A DNA stretch of 64,000 nt. It comes from Liriodendron chinense. Taxonomy: Eukaryota > Streptophyta > Magnoliopsida > Magnoliales > Magnoliaceae. Position 1 is the first letter of the stretch; every line of letters starts with the position of its first letter. The stretch lies in the NCBI GenBank assembly GCA_003013855.2, contig ML058447.1:3472001-3536000 (forward strand). Reading direction: 5' to 3'. Below, in pieces: positions 36,201 through 48,200 of this stretch. The notes under the pieces were generated by a model. That model saw nothing but the letters and a program-made list of their open reading frames with translations. It did not search any database and was not told the DNA's origin. Both the position numbers and the translations under genes were made by a program.

Positions 36201-39200
36201 TGCCCCACGGGATGTCTGCCTCCGGTGATTATGTCACCATTTCCAGAGAGGCATATGATTCCTTGATGCAACTCCATACTCGGACCCTATTTCTACTTCC
36301 AGTGCTAGCTTAGCCCAGTCAGGTACCACACTTTATGTGTCCTCCTCATCTCCCTCTTGGGTCATAAGACTCTAGAGTCACATCTCATATGACTGGTAAG
36401 CTTCACCTTTTTTAAATCTTTTCAACCTACTAGTCGACCCAATTTTGTTACAGTTGCAGATGATAATCAATCTTCCATCTTTGGAACTAGTTCCATCACC
36501 CTCTCTCCCACCATTCAGCTATCTTCTGTTCTACATGTTTTTATCTTTTTCATTGAATATTTTGTTGGACAGTTTTCTTACCAAGTCATTAAATTGTTCT
36601 ATAACATTCTTTCCTTCTCATTGTGTATTTCAAAACCTCCAGACGAAGCAAACGATTGATGGGGGCCGTGAACGTGGAGGAATTTACTTCTTAGATGATA
36701 CACTAGATAATCCTATGAATGTTTTATCATTAAATAGGGAGCCTGTGTCCAAATGGCATTGTCACTTAAGACATCCATCTTTAATTCTTTATCAAGACTG
36801 AAACTCATTTTTCCTTCAATTACTGCTCTTAAACCATTATGTTGTGATATTTGTGAATTTCCTAAGCATCATAGAACAGTGTTTCCTCCTAGTTCGACTG
36901 AGAGGAAGTCCAAACCATTTGTATTAGTTCATTTTGATGTTCGAGGGCCTACACCCGTTGATACCTTCTTCGATTATAAATACTTTGTATCTTTCATTAA
37001 TGATCATTTTCAAATGACGTGTATTCATCTAATGAATTATTTGATATGTTCAAGGCTTTTTACAATGAAGCTGCCACTCAATTCCAATACCCCATTAAAG
37101 TTCTTCGTTCTAACAATGAGGGTGAATATATATCAAAAGCCTTCTCGACTTTTTTGTAGGACAATTGTATACTATCTCAAAACTCTTGCATAAGGACTCC
37201 TCAACAAAATGGTGGTACCAAAAGGAAAAATAGTCACCTTCTTAAAGTTACACATGCACTCCTTTTTGGCATGAATGTTCCTAAACACTTTTGTAATAAT
37301 GCATTGCCTTATTATTGTTTTTCTTATTAATAAAATCCCATCTAGAATCCTACAAAATAAGTCTTCCTTTGAAATCCTGCATCCCCATGATAAAGCATTT
37401 TCTTCACCTCCTAAAGTTTTCAGGTGCACATGTTTTGTTTATAAGCTTGATGGACAGTAATGACAAGTTCACGGTTTGAAAAAATGTGTTTTTCTGGGAT
37501 ATTCTCGATCCCAGAAGGAGTATAAAAATTATAATCCTCCGACTCGCAAGAAATATGTGCCAGCGGATATCGCCTTCTTTGAGGATGTTTCCCACTTCTC
37601 ACTTGAAGGGTATTCATTACATGATCACCTACTAGTCGGGGGGAGACCTTGTTAAATCAATCTATACCTCTTCCAGTCCCCTTTCTTGATGAAGATTCAC
37701 ATCCTTCTTAACCTCTCAAGCCATTCCTTGTGTACTAGTGAATGAAGAAATCCCCCACTAATCAGCCTCCCAAGATTCCATCTACTTCTAATGGAGGTCC
37801 AAGCATTATCTCTCCACCTTCTGATGATCTTCTTATTGCTTTACGTAAGCCTACTTGTTCATGTACTTGTCATCCTCTCAATCATTATGTTTCCTTTCAG
37901 TATTTATCTCCTACTTTCAGGTCCTTTCCTACCTCTATCTCCTCTTCATTTATTCATCGAAATCTTAAAGAGGCCCTCAGTAGTCCCGACTAGAAGCAAG
38001 CTATGATGGAAGAAATGCTGGCTGTTGCGAAAAATGATACTTGAGAGCTACTTTCATTAACCTAAAGACAAGCAAAGAGTTGGGTGTGTCGTTGGGTCTA
38101 TACCATTAAGTATCTTCCAGATAATTGATAGATATAAGACTCAATTAGTAGCCAAGGACTATACTAAAACATATGATGTGGACTATTTCAAGACATTCTG
38201 ACGCAGGACATCTGACCAACTCACCAAAAGCTCCAAAGCTGATGGGGGAGGCACAGAAACATGGGACCCGCTCGCACGGTCTGCCCCACCCCGAGTGTGC
38301 TCCTGCTTCACACGGGCCGCCCCACTCGAGCCTGGTGTGAAAATGCCCCTACATTACATTCTCCCATGTGACCAAGCTTAACTCAGTTCGTGCAATCATC
38401 TCTTTAGTTGTAAATCTGTCTTCACCGTTATTCGAGCTGCACATGAACAATGCCTTTTTACATGATGATCTTGTTATAGAAGTCTATATGGATCAACCAC
38501 CAAGTTTTCCTTAACCAGTGACTCACATCATGTGTGTTGCCTTGAGAAGGCTATCTATGATCTTATATGGTCTCCCTAAGCCTAGTTTTATAAGTTTAGT
38601 CGCGCTTTGTTAGAATTTGGCTTTGTTAGTAGCCATTTCGATTACTCTCTTCATCTATCAACACACTATTGTGATTATGGTTTTCCTAGTCTACATAGAT
38701 GACATTGTATTATTTGATGATGATGCGAGAATTGCTAACCTCAATCCCTTCTTCAAACGCAATTTGCGATCAAAGATCTAGGTACACTTTGCTACTTTCT
38801 TGAAATTGAGGTTGCTAGGTCCAAGTCTGGAATTGTTCTATGTCAGTAGAAATATAACTCTCAATCTCGTCTAAAGACCAACAAGCTTGGGTGTAGACCT
38901 GTTGCCACACCTATGGATCTTGCTTAGAAACTTGGTATTAATGATGGAGATCTTTTATTTAATCCGAGCATGTATCGTCGCTTGGTTGGTCATCTCATTT
39001 ACTTGATTATTACATAGCTTGACTTATCATATGCAGTAGGTGTAGGAATCCGGTTTATGCATGCTCCTCATACGACCCCATCTGACTGTTGCATATCGGA
39101 TCCTCCGTCGTCTAAAGTTGGCTCCTAGTAAAGGCTTATGATTTCAGTGTCATGGTTATCTTTACATCTCTAGTTACTCATATGTCAACTATGTTGGCAG

Positions 39201-42200
39201 TTTTCATGATCGGCGTTCTACATCTGGCTATATTACACTTTCATAGTTGGCAATCTAGTCACTTGGAAGAGTAAAAAACAGTCGATAGTTACTCGGTCCA
39301 CAGCAAAGGCTAAATATAAGGCAATAGCGAATGCGACATGTAAGCTTATGTGGCTTCGAAATTTGTTACGAGAGTTTGGCTATTCTTCTTCTAGCCTATT
39401 CCTCTGTATGATGACAATCAAAGTTGTCATTCATATTACTAGCGATCCTGTGATTCATGAGCGCACGAAACATATTAAGATTGATTGTCACTTCATCCGT
39501 GAAAAGGTGGCTACTAAAGAAATTGAAACTCCATTCATTCATTCAGGGGAGCAGATGGCTGATATGTTCACTGAGTCTCTTAGTCGGGACACCTAACACC
39601 TTACATCACCTTGTAGACAAGTTGGGCATGATTGACATCTACGCTCCAACTTGAGTGGAGTACTAAAAATATCTGTAATTTTTTTAAAAGGTTGTAAAAA
39701 GTATATTTCTTTTTCTCATTTTTCTATGTGTGTATACATAGGCTTGTATGCTTTGTTGGAGTACTATGTTTTGCACATGTTAACAACAATAAAGGGGTGT
39801 GTGTAAAGTCAATACAATACACACAACCGATTGCCCTACCTGTCCTCACTCTCTTTCTTTCTCTTTCTATCCATCTCCTTTTGCTTCCCTCCTTCTTCAC
39901 CTCTTTTCTTCTATTAAACTCCACTTAGCCAAAAGTAAAATAGTGCATGGTCCAAACTCAAAGGGAAAACTTTGATGGTCACTTAATCCTCTCAATGCAA
40001 TTTTATGAAGCAGTGATTTGGACAGTCTAGATTGCCCTGCAATTATGCCATGTGTAGGTTTGAAGGCTCACATTGACTTTCGTGGTGCAAAACTATCATA
40101 GCTTCTTTTTCTTTTCTTTTCTTTTCTTTTTTTTCTTTTTTTTTTTGAAGGGTGCAAAACTATCCTAGTAATCAAGCCGAGTTATCTAATGTGATTTGGT
40201 AAGGCCACAAGCATGAGTACATGTACACACAGACAACATAGCAGCATGCCAGAAGGTGGGAGATCCAAACCATCCATCGAATAGGTCCCACAATCTAGAT
40301 GTCCTTGCACAAGACATGGGCAGGTCCTCATCAGGCAGTCCACAATTTGTGGAGGGAATAGATGGGCAAGAACGACCTAATCAAATTCTTTCAATCATAA
40401 CTTTTATAATCCTTTGAGTTGGTGACCAGAGCACCACGAAAGTGTGGCCCACACAATGTACCCTCAGATTGTGCAAGCATGTGGGCCACGGTACGTGTTC
40501 CGCAAAGACTGGGAAATTAGCTCAAGCAAGAGTGCACTCGCAGGACACGTAAGGAATTTTACCCAAAAGATGAAATTGTCATTTTTAAGCAGTACAGATC
40601 AGACTTAAATTTCACATCACATTAGAAAGTTTACATGATATGAGCTTTAATGACTCAAACAAATGGAATGTCATAAATTCCAAAAAAAAATAAAAATAAA
40701 AAACAGCTCTATTGAAAAGGGTGGAGCTGGAAATGTAGTAGTTAGGGTAAATATTAACTTATGTTATGTGAAATTAAATCAATAAAAGGAGCCCGAAGCC
40801 TAGTGGTGGAATCTGTTGAAGGAATCCAAACTGATGCGAACATCAGTGGTGCACCCTTTAGAGTGTACCAGAGGAGGCGACGTCGCAGATCGAGTGTTGG
40901 AGCAGACGAGCTAATGTGGATGGACGCCGGGCCCATTTTCTGACACATTACAAGTACGCGAGCTGTAAGATCACGCAAGAGCATCATGACTGCTAAACCA
41001 TAGAGCGGATTTACTCTTAGGCACTTTTCTGTTTATTTCCTTGTTTCTAGGCGTTTTAGTGTCGTTATTTAGTTTAGGCATTTTTATGTTATTTTTTTTT
41101 GTTTTCAAGCACTTTAGTGTACTTTTTATTTTCGTAGCTTATATACACTGTGAAAAACCCTATTTCGAAATTATTGAATGGATAGAAAATCCGTGTGCTT
41201 CTTCCTCTTTACTTGAGAGATTAGGGTTTCAAGATTGGCCATCGGGTGTTGAGGATTCTACCCCGGAGTTCCCGTTTTCTCTTCCCTACTTCTTCAAGGC
41301 ACAAGGAAAGATAAGATTCTTTTTTTATTTATAATTCGTGCTTCATGACAACCCATTGTTTTTCGACATCCTTCGTCCTTTTCTGAATATCCCCCCCCCG
41401 GTATAATCGAAAAGAGGAATGTCTAGCCATAAGAACCGGATCCAAACTTGACTATAGACTAGCCTATGCTAGATCTGGGATATCCTCATATCCTTAAATC
41501 CTCCCTGTTTTACGGTTTTACGTGGTTTTATGCTAAGGGGCATGATCCGGACGGACGGATCTCATCTCTGTGTTGAGATTTGTTAGTTTCCTCTGATTGA
41601 AAGTAGTTAATTTCGTAATTTTACTATTTAAATATCTTCCAACTGAATATACATGCATCTAGGGTTAGGTCATAGCATATCCCTACATCAATTTGGTATC
41701 AGAGAGCAAGGTCCTAGCGTAGGTCAGTTTACCCAAAATTTTCCTTTTCAATGAATTTTTTTTCAAAGGAACCGGATATCCCAAATCGTAACAATCGTAG
41801 ACCTTTCGGACGCTCCGCCCCAAACCCCAGGCAGGGGCGCGCCGCCCCCTGCACCCCCAGCAAGGGGTCATAGTTTGTTGAGTCTAGTTAGCCATTTTTC
41901 TAAATTTTATTGAGTCCTCATATAGATCTAGGCCATATATGATAGATTGCATTGCGTTGAACTATGACAGTCAAAACTGCATTTAGATTTTTTACGTTTT
42001 TATACATTTGCGCACCTAGATCTAGGGCCTTTCACATATCACTCCTGATATATGCCCACGCGCACTGGTCGTGGGTTTGGTTTCCATTATACTATGGACT
42101 CTAATCAAATTACCAAAGCTCTGGAGGGTATAATTACGAGAATGGATCAACCATTTCAGACCTTGAGAGGTGAGATCGCGCAGCAGTTTGCGCATCAAGA

Positions 42201-45200
42201 TGATAGGTTCACAACTTTAGAGGAAAGGGTCACGCGCTTAGAGGATGGCATCCAAACCACCACTTTAGATGGTCCCCAGGCGACCCCCAACACTGGAGTA
42301 ATCGATCAGTCCCAACTTGTGGGCCCTAATCCGCCTAGGGATGGTTTGGGCGCAGGCCAGGCCCGTGGGCCTTGCAATGGACACAATGGGGTGCATCATC
42401 AGCCACCCCCACAGATTCGCCAAGATGAAGTTGGTGGGCCAGGCAAAACTACATTGGAGAAATGTAGAGCGTCGCCGCGAGCGAACTAGAGAGGGGCCAG
42501 TTCTCTTTTAGATTGAAATGAAAGAGTTGTTGCGAGAGAAGTATGTTCCCCTTTCTTATAAGCAGAGGTTGTTGGATCAATGGCATACTTTGCGCCAAGG
42601 ATCCATGACGATAACGGAATACATTGCCAAGTTCGATGAATACACAGTGAGGTGCGATGTAGATGGGGACCCTGCTGTGGTTCTCTCCCGTTTCCGTATG
42701 GGCCTTAGGCTTGACCTCCAGCGTTATGGTCACCAGCTTAGAGCACGCTTACCAAATGGTGCAGGAACTGGAGCGCTATGTGCGCAAGTCTCCTGCTAGA
42801 GGGTTTGAGATTCGATCTACTATGCCTAGAGTAGCTCCACAGGGAGCGAGACCTCAGGTCAGAAATCAACTCAGAGCTCAACCTGGTACCAAACTAGTCA
42901 ACAGACATCGAGGTAACAATGTGGCTGGACCAAGTACAAGGACCGCGATGCCAGGGCAGTGCTACCGCTGTGGTGGCATGGGTCACATTACCGCAGAGTG
43001 TTCAAATAAGGGTGGGCACATTGCCTTTGTTTCTGAACATTCTACAGAAGAAGTGGCATATGAAGTTGATGGTAACCAAAATGATGAGGAAATCATCATC
43101 CAATCCCTTGAGCCGGCCGGTGATGCCAAGGATGATCCTGTAGAGACTACCCCACTTGCAGTGGTGAGATGTGCCTTGGCCCAGGTGAAGGAAAGTGAGG
43201 ATTGGCGCAGAACCACCATCTTCCACACTTACACCAAGTGTGGAGATAAGAGCTGCAAAGTGATCATAGATAGCGGGAGCTGTGAGAATATAGTTTTTCC
43301 AAGTACTTTAAGTCGCCTAGGGTTAAAGCCAGTCCCTCACCCCAACCCATACCAGATTTCTTGGGTTGATGCAACATCCCCTCCTATGACTTAGCGATGC
43401 CTTGTTCTGATTGAGTTCGGACCATACAAAGACAAGTTGTGCTGTGATGTGGTCACGATGGACGTTGGCCATATCATCTTAGAAAGGCCATGGCTCTTTG
43501 ACAAAGATGTCACAATATCCAGGCGTACGAATAATTATGTGTTTAAGCATGACAGAAAGAAGCTTGTCTTGAGCCCGCTCCCTCCCAAATCGTCCACAGG
43601 AGCGAAAGATGTTGCGTCTCCAGGCAGTTCCAAGAGTCAAAGGGCGCCTCAGACAAAGTCTCTCCACATTATAGATGCTAAGGAGTTTGAGAGAGAAGCC
43701 AAAGCTGGGACTATGGTGTACGCTCTACTGGCTAGAGAGAGTACACCCAAGGTTGCTATAAGGTTACCCCAGGAGGTTCGTTCAGTCCTAGAAGAGTTTC
43801 AGGATGTCTTCCCTGAGGACCTTCCAGACGAGCTCTCACCTATGCGGGGACATTCAACATGCAATAGATCTTGTCCCGAGGGCGACCCTACCAAACCTCC
43901 CTCACTACAGAATGGATCCCACCGAACATGCCGAGTTGAAGAGGCAAGTGGATGAATTGCTTAAAAAGAGGTTTATTCGTGAGAGTATGAGCTCGTGCGC
44001 CGTACTCGCGCTTCTTACGCCAAAGAAAGACGGCACGTGGCGAATGTGTGTCGATAGTAGAGCCATAAACAAGATTACTGTCAAGTATCGGTTTCCCATC
44101 CCGGGGCTTGATGACATGCTTGACATGATGGCAACCTCTACTATCTTTTCAAAAATTGACCTCAAGAGTGGTTATCACCAAATTCGTGTTCGCCCAGGAA
44201 ATGAGTAGAAGATTGCCTTCAAGACGAAGGACGGGCTGTACAAGTGGTTGGTTATGCCCTTCGGGTTAACCAATGCTCCAAGTACAGTTATGAGGGTGAT
44301 GACCCAAGTGCTGCGACCCTTTATGGGTAAGTTTTTAGTTGTGTACTTCGATGATATCCTCATCTATAGTACGTCCCCTAGCCAGCACCTTGAACACTTG
44401 AGGTAGGTTTGCAACGCCCTGCGAGCAGAAAAGCTTTATGCAAACCTCAAGAAATGTTCCTTCTTAACCTCTAGAGTTATCTTCCTGGGGTTTGTTGTCT
44501 CGTCAGAGGGTATGTCTGCAGACCTAAGAAAGTCAAGGCCATTGTCAATTGGCATGAGCCGCGTAATATACATGACATGCGAAGCTTTCACGGCCTAGCT
44601 ACGTTATATCGGCGATTCATACGTGGATTTAGCTCTATTATGGCTCCCATCACAGATTGCATAAAAAAAAAGGGGAGTTCCAATGGACTAAAGCCGCGAC
44701 GCGGGCTTTCTCTGAAATCAATAAGAAGATGACGGAAGCGTCCGTCATGCGTCTACCCGACTTCTCTAAAGTCTTTGAGGTGGTGTGCGACGCATCAGGA
44801 CTTGCCATAGGGGGAGTGTTAAGCCAAGAGGGATATCCTGTGGCCTTTTTCAATGAGAAACTGAATGAGGCTAAACAACGCTACTCCACCTACGACAAAG
44901 AGTTTTATGTAGTTGAGCAATCATTGCGCCATTGGCGGCATTATTTATTACCACAAGAATTCGTCCTATTCTTTGATCATAAGGCCTTGAAATATTTGAG
45001 CTCCCAAAATAAGTTGAGTCCTAGGCATGCAAAGTGGACACAATTTCTTCAAGAGTACACGTTTGTGCTTAAGCACAAGGCTTGCTGACGTGCTTAGCCG
45101 TCGTGTCATAACGCTGTGGTCCATGAGCATTGAAGTTACAAGGCTTTGAGCAACTCAAGGATGAGTACTCAACTAGTCCTGACTTTGGGATCATCTATGC

Positions 45201-48200
45201 GTCATTGTCTAGTGACCCGCCCTCGAGGAGTGATGAGTTTGTCCTTACAGACGAATATCTTTTTAGAGGGGACAGACTCTGCATCCCACGAACATCCCTC
45301 CGTGATTTTCTAGTGTGAGAGCTTCATGCTAGAAGGATAGTAGGTCACTTTGGTAGAGATAAAACAGTTGCCCTTGTATATGATCGTTTCCATTGGCCTA
45401 ATCTCCAGCGAGATGTGGCTAAGATTATAGGGCAGTGTCAGGACATGTCAACTCGCTGAAGCAGAGGAAACAAAATACAGGCTTATACACTCCTTTGCCA
45501 GTTCCACATGCCCCGTAGCAAAATGTCAGTATGGATTTCGTGCTTGGGCTTCTCAAGACTATTCGTAAGCACGATTCCATACTCGTGGTTATTGATCGAT
45601 TTTCTAAGATGGCCCATTTCCTACCGTTATAAGACCTCAGATGCCTCCCACGTTGCCAAGTTATTCTTTCAGGAGGTTGTGCGACTTCATGGCGTACCTA
45701 AATCCATCGTGTCTGATAGGGATACTAGGTTCACCAGTTATTTTTGGAAGACTCTCTGGCATCTTTTGGTTACGAGGCTTCAATTTTCTTCAGCATATCA
45801 TCCTCAATCGGATGGTCAAATAGAAGTAGTGAACCGTAGCCTAGGGAATTTGTTGAGATGTCTGGTTGGAGACCACCACAGGACCTGGGACACTGTTCTT
45901 CCCACAGCAGGCTCACTTATAATTCTTCAGTAAACAGGTCCACAGGAATGAGCCCATTTGAAATTGTTTCAGGTCTTAGACTCCGAGCCCCCATAGATTT
46001 GATCCACATGGCTACCCCACAGCGTCCTTCAGAGTTAAGAGAATCATTTGCCCATCATATACATGCATTGCATAGTGAGATCAGAAGGAAGATTAATTTG
46101 AGTAATGAACATTATAAACTTCTGCTAACACTCACAGGAGATTTAGGAAATTTCAACCTGGAAATGACATCATGGTTCGTATTAGGTCTGATTGGTTTCC
46201 ACCTGGATCCGTGAGGAAGCTTCATGCCCGTAGCATAGGCCCACATAAAATTGTGAAAAGGTTGAGGTCTAATGCTTATATTGTCGATATCCCCCCTACC
46301 ATAAGCATCAGTTCCACATTTAATGTGGAAGATCTAGTTCCCTATCATGAGTCATTACCTCTATCCACTGGTTCCCTTGTTTTTTCCCAAACCTCCCCTA
46401 TATATGGACCCTGGCCACAGCCTGACCTCCCTATACCCACCTTACCATCTCTTCCATCTACACCGAGAAGAGACAAGATAGAGGAAATTTTGGACTCCGA
46501 GTTGGTTTCTACTCGCTCAGGGGGTTACCAGAAATTCCTAGTCAAGTGGAGGAACAAGCCTATTGCAAGCAACTCCTGGATTACCGAGACAGAGCTACAG
46601 CGTATAGATCCAAACATGCTTGAGAGGTACAGGAGTTCACTTTCGCCGGTGGCAAATTCTTCCCACCCGAGGAGAATTGATGCAGACATCAGTGGTGCAC
46701 CCTTTAGAGTGTACCAGAGAAGGTGACGTCGCAGATCGAGTGTTGGAGCAGACGAGCTGATGTGGATGGAAACCAGGCCCATTGGGCCCATTTTCTGATG
46801 CGTTACGAGTACGCAAGCTGTATGATCGCGCAGGAGCATCGTAACCGCTAGACCATGGAGCGGATTTACTTTTAGGCGTTTTTCTGTTTATTTCCTTATT
46901 TCTAAGTGTTTTAATGTCGTTATTTAATTTAGGCGTTCTTATGGTTTTTTTTTTTTTTTCAGACACTTTAGTGTACTTTTTATTTTCGTAGTTTATATAT
47001 AATGTGAGAAACCTTATTTCAAAATTATTGAATGAATAAAAAATTCGTGTGCTTCTTCCTCTTTATTTGAGAAATTAGGGTTTCAGGATTGGCCCTCAGT
47101 ATTGAGGATTCTACCCCAGAGTTCCCGTTTTCTCTTCTCTACTTCTTCAAGGTGTGAGGAAAGGTAAGATTCTTTTTTTATTCGTAATTCGTGCTTCATG
47201 ACAACCCATTGTTTTTCGACATACTTCGTCCTTTTCTGAATCGCCCCCCCCCCCTGGTATGATTGAAAAGAGGGATGTCTAGCCATAAGAAGGATCCAAA
47301 CTTGACTGTGGATGGGCCTATGCTAGATCTAGAATATTCTCATATCCGTAGATCCTCCCTGTTTTACGGTTTTACGTGGTTTTATGCTAAGGGGCATGAT
47401 CCGGACGGACGGATCTCATCCATGTGTTGAGATTTGTTAGTTTCTTCTAACTGAAAGTACTTAGTTTTGTAATTTTATTCTTGTAATATCTTCCAACTAA
47501 ATATACATGCATCCAGTGTTTGCATTATCTCCGATATTATCGAAATATCCCCGATATTATCTCTATTTCTAGCTCAGCGACACCGATAACACCGGTAGCG
47601 ATCCTGATAATACTAATAGTATAAAAAATTCTTGATATCGGTGATGTATCACTAAATATTGCCAATGTATCAATATCGTTAATATTTTCAATTGTGTAAA
47701 TTACAGGCGCTGTTTGTATTGTCAATACATTGATCCCTTTGGTGTATTGCCAATATTTTTTACTATGTAAATTCCAAGTGTCGCTTGTATCATCAATGTA
47801 TCTGCAATATTTCGATAATATCGCAATGTATCGATATGCCAAAAATCTATATATTTAAAAAATTCCCATTTCATATTTTTTATGGGTGCATGGTTACATG
47901 CAGCGTTCAATTTGTTGGCGATAACATTGATAATATCACGATATTATCATTATCGCAACATGGCAATAATGAGACCATAATCTTTAGTTTCTTTTTCAGT
48001 TGTTAACGATTTGTTTGGAAATTTCATGTGTTGCCGATATTCTGAAATATCAATAGATGTTTGGATGGAAGTTCAGATTTTGGATGGATGAGATGATTGG
48101 ACTGACTTCTTACGACAACACATGCTTTTAGGCCCCCATTAAATAGAAACCTATTATGTATGCATTCTTTATGCAATTTGTTTATTCTTAAATATGTAAC

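Larger units (their letters stand above)
33312..39925 (+). mobile_element. Decayed Ty1/copia LTR retrotransposon
   Basis: Order from left: LTR, primer-binding site, gag-like segment (~34180-34700, with a LNGNNYL motif), GAG-pre-integrase segment (~36715-36800, with KWHCHLRHPSL), integrase remains (~36840-37200), reverse transcriptase remains (~38090-38950) and RNase H remains (~39130-39595), then the 3' LTR. Integrase before reverse transcriptase is the copia order. Every domain is broken by stops and shifts, so the element cannot move by itself. It is antisense to UBP15. Confidence 0.8.
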
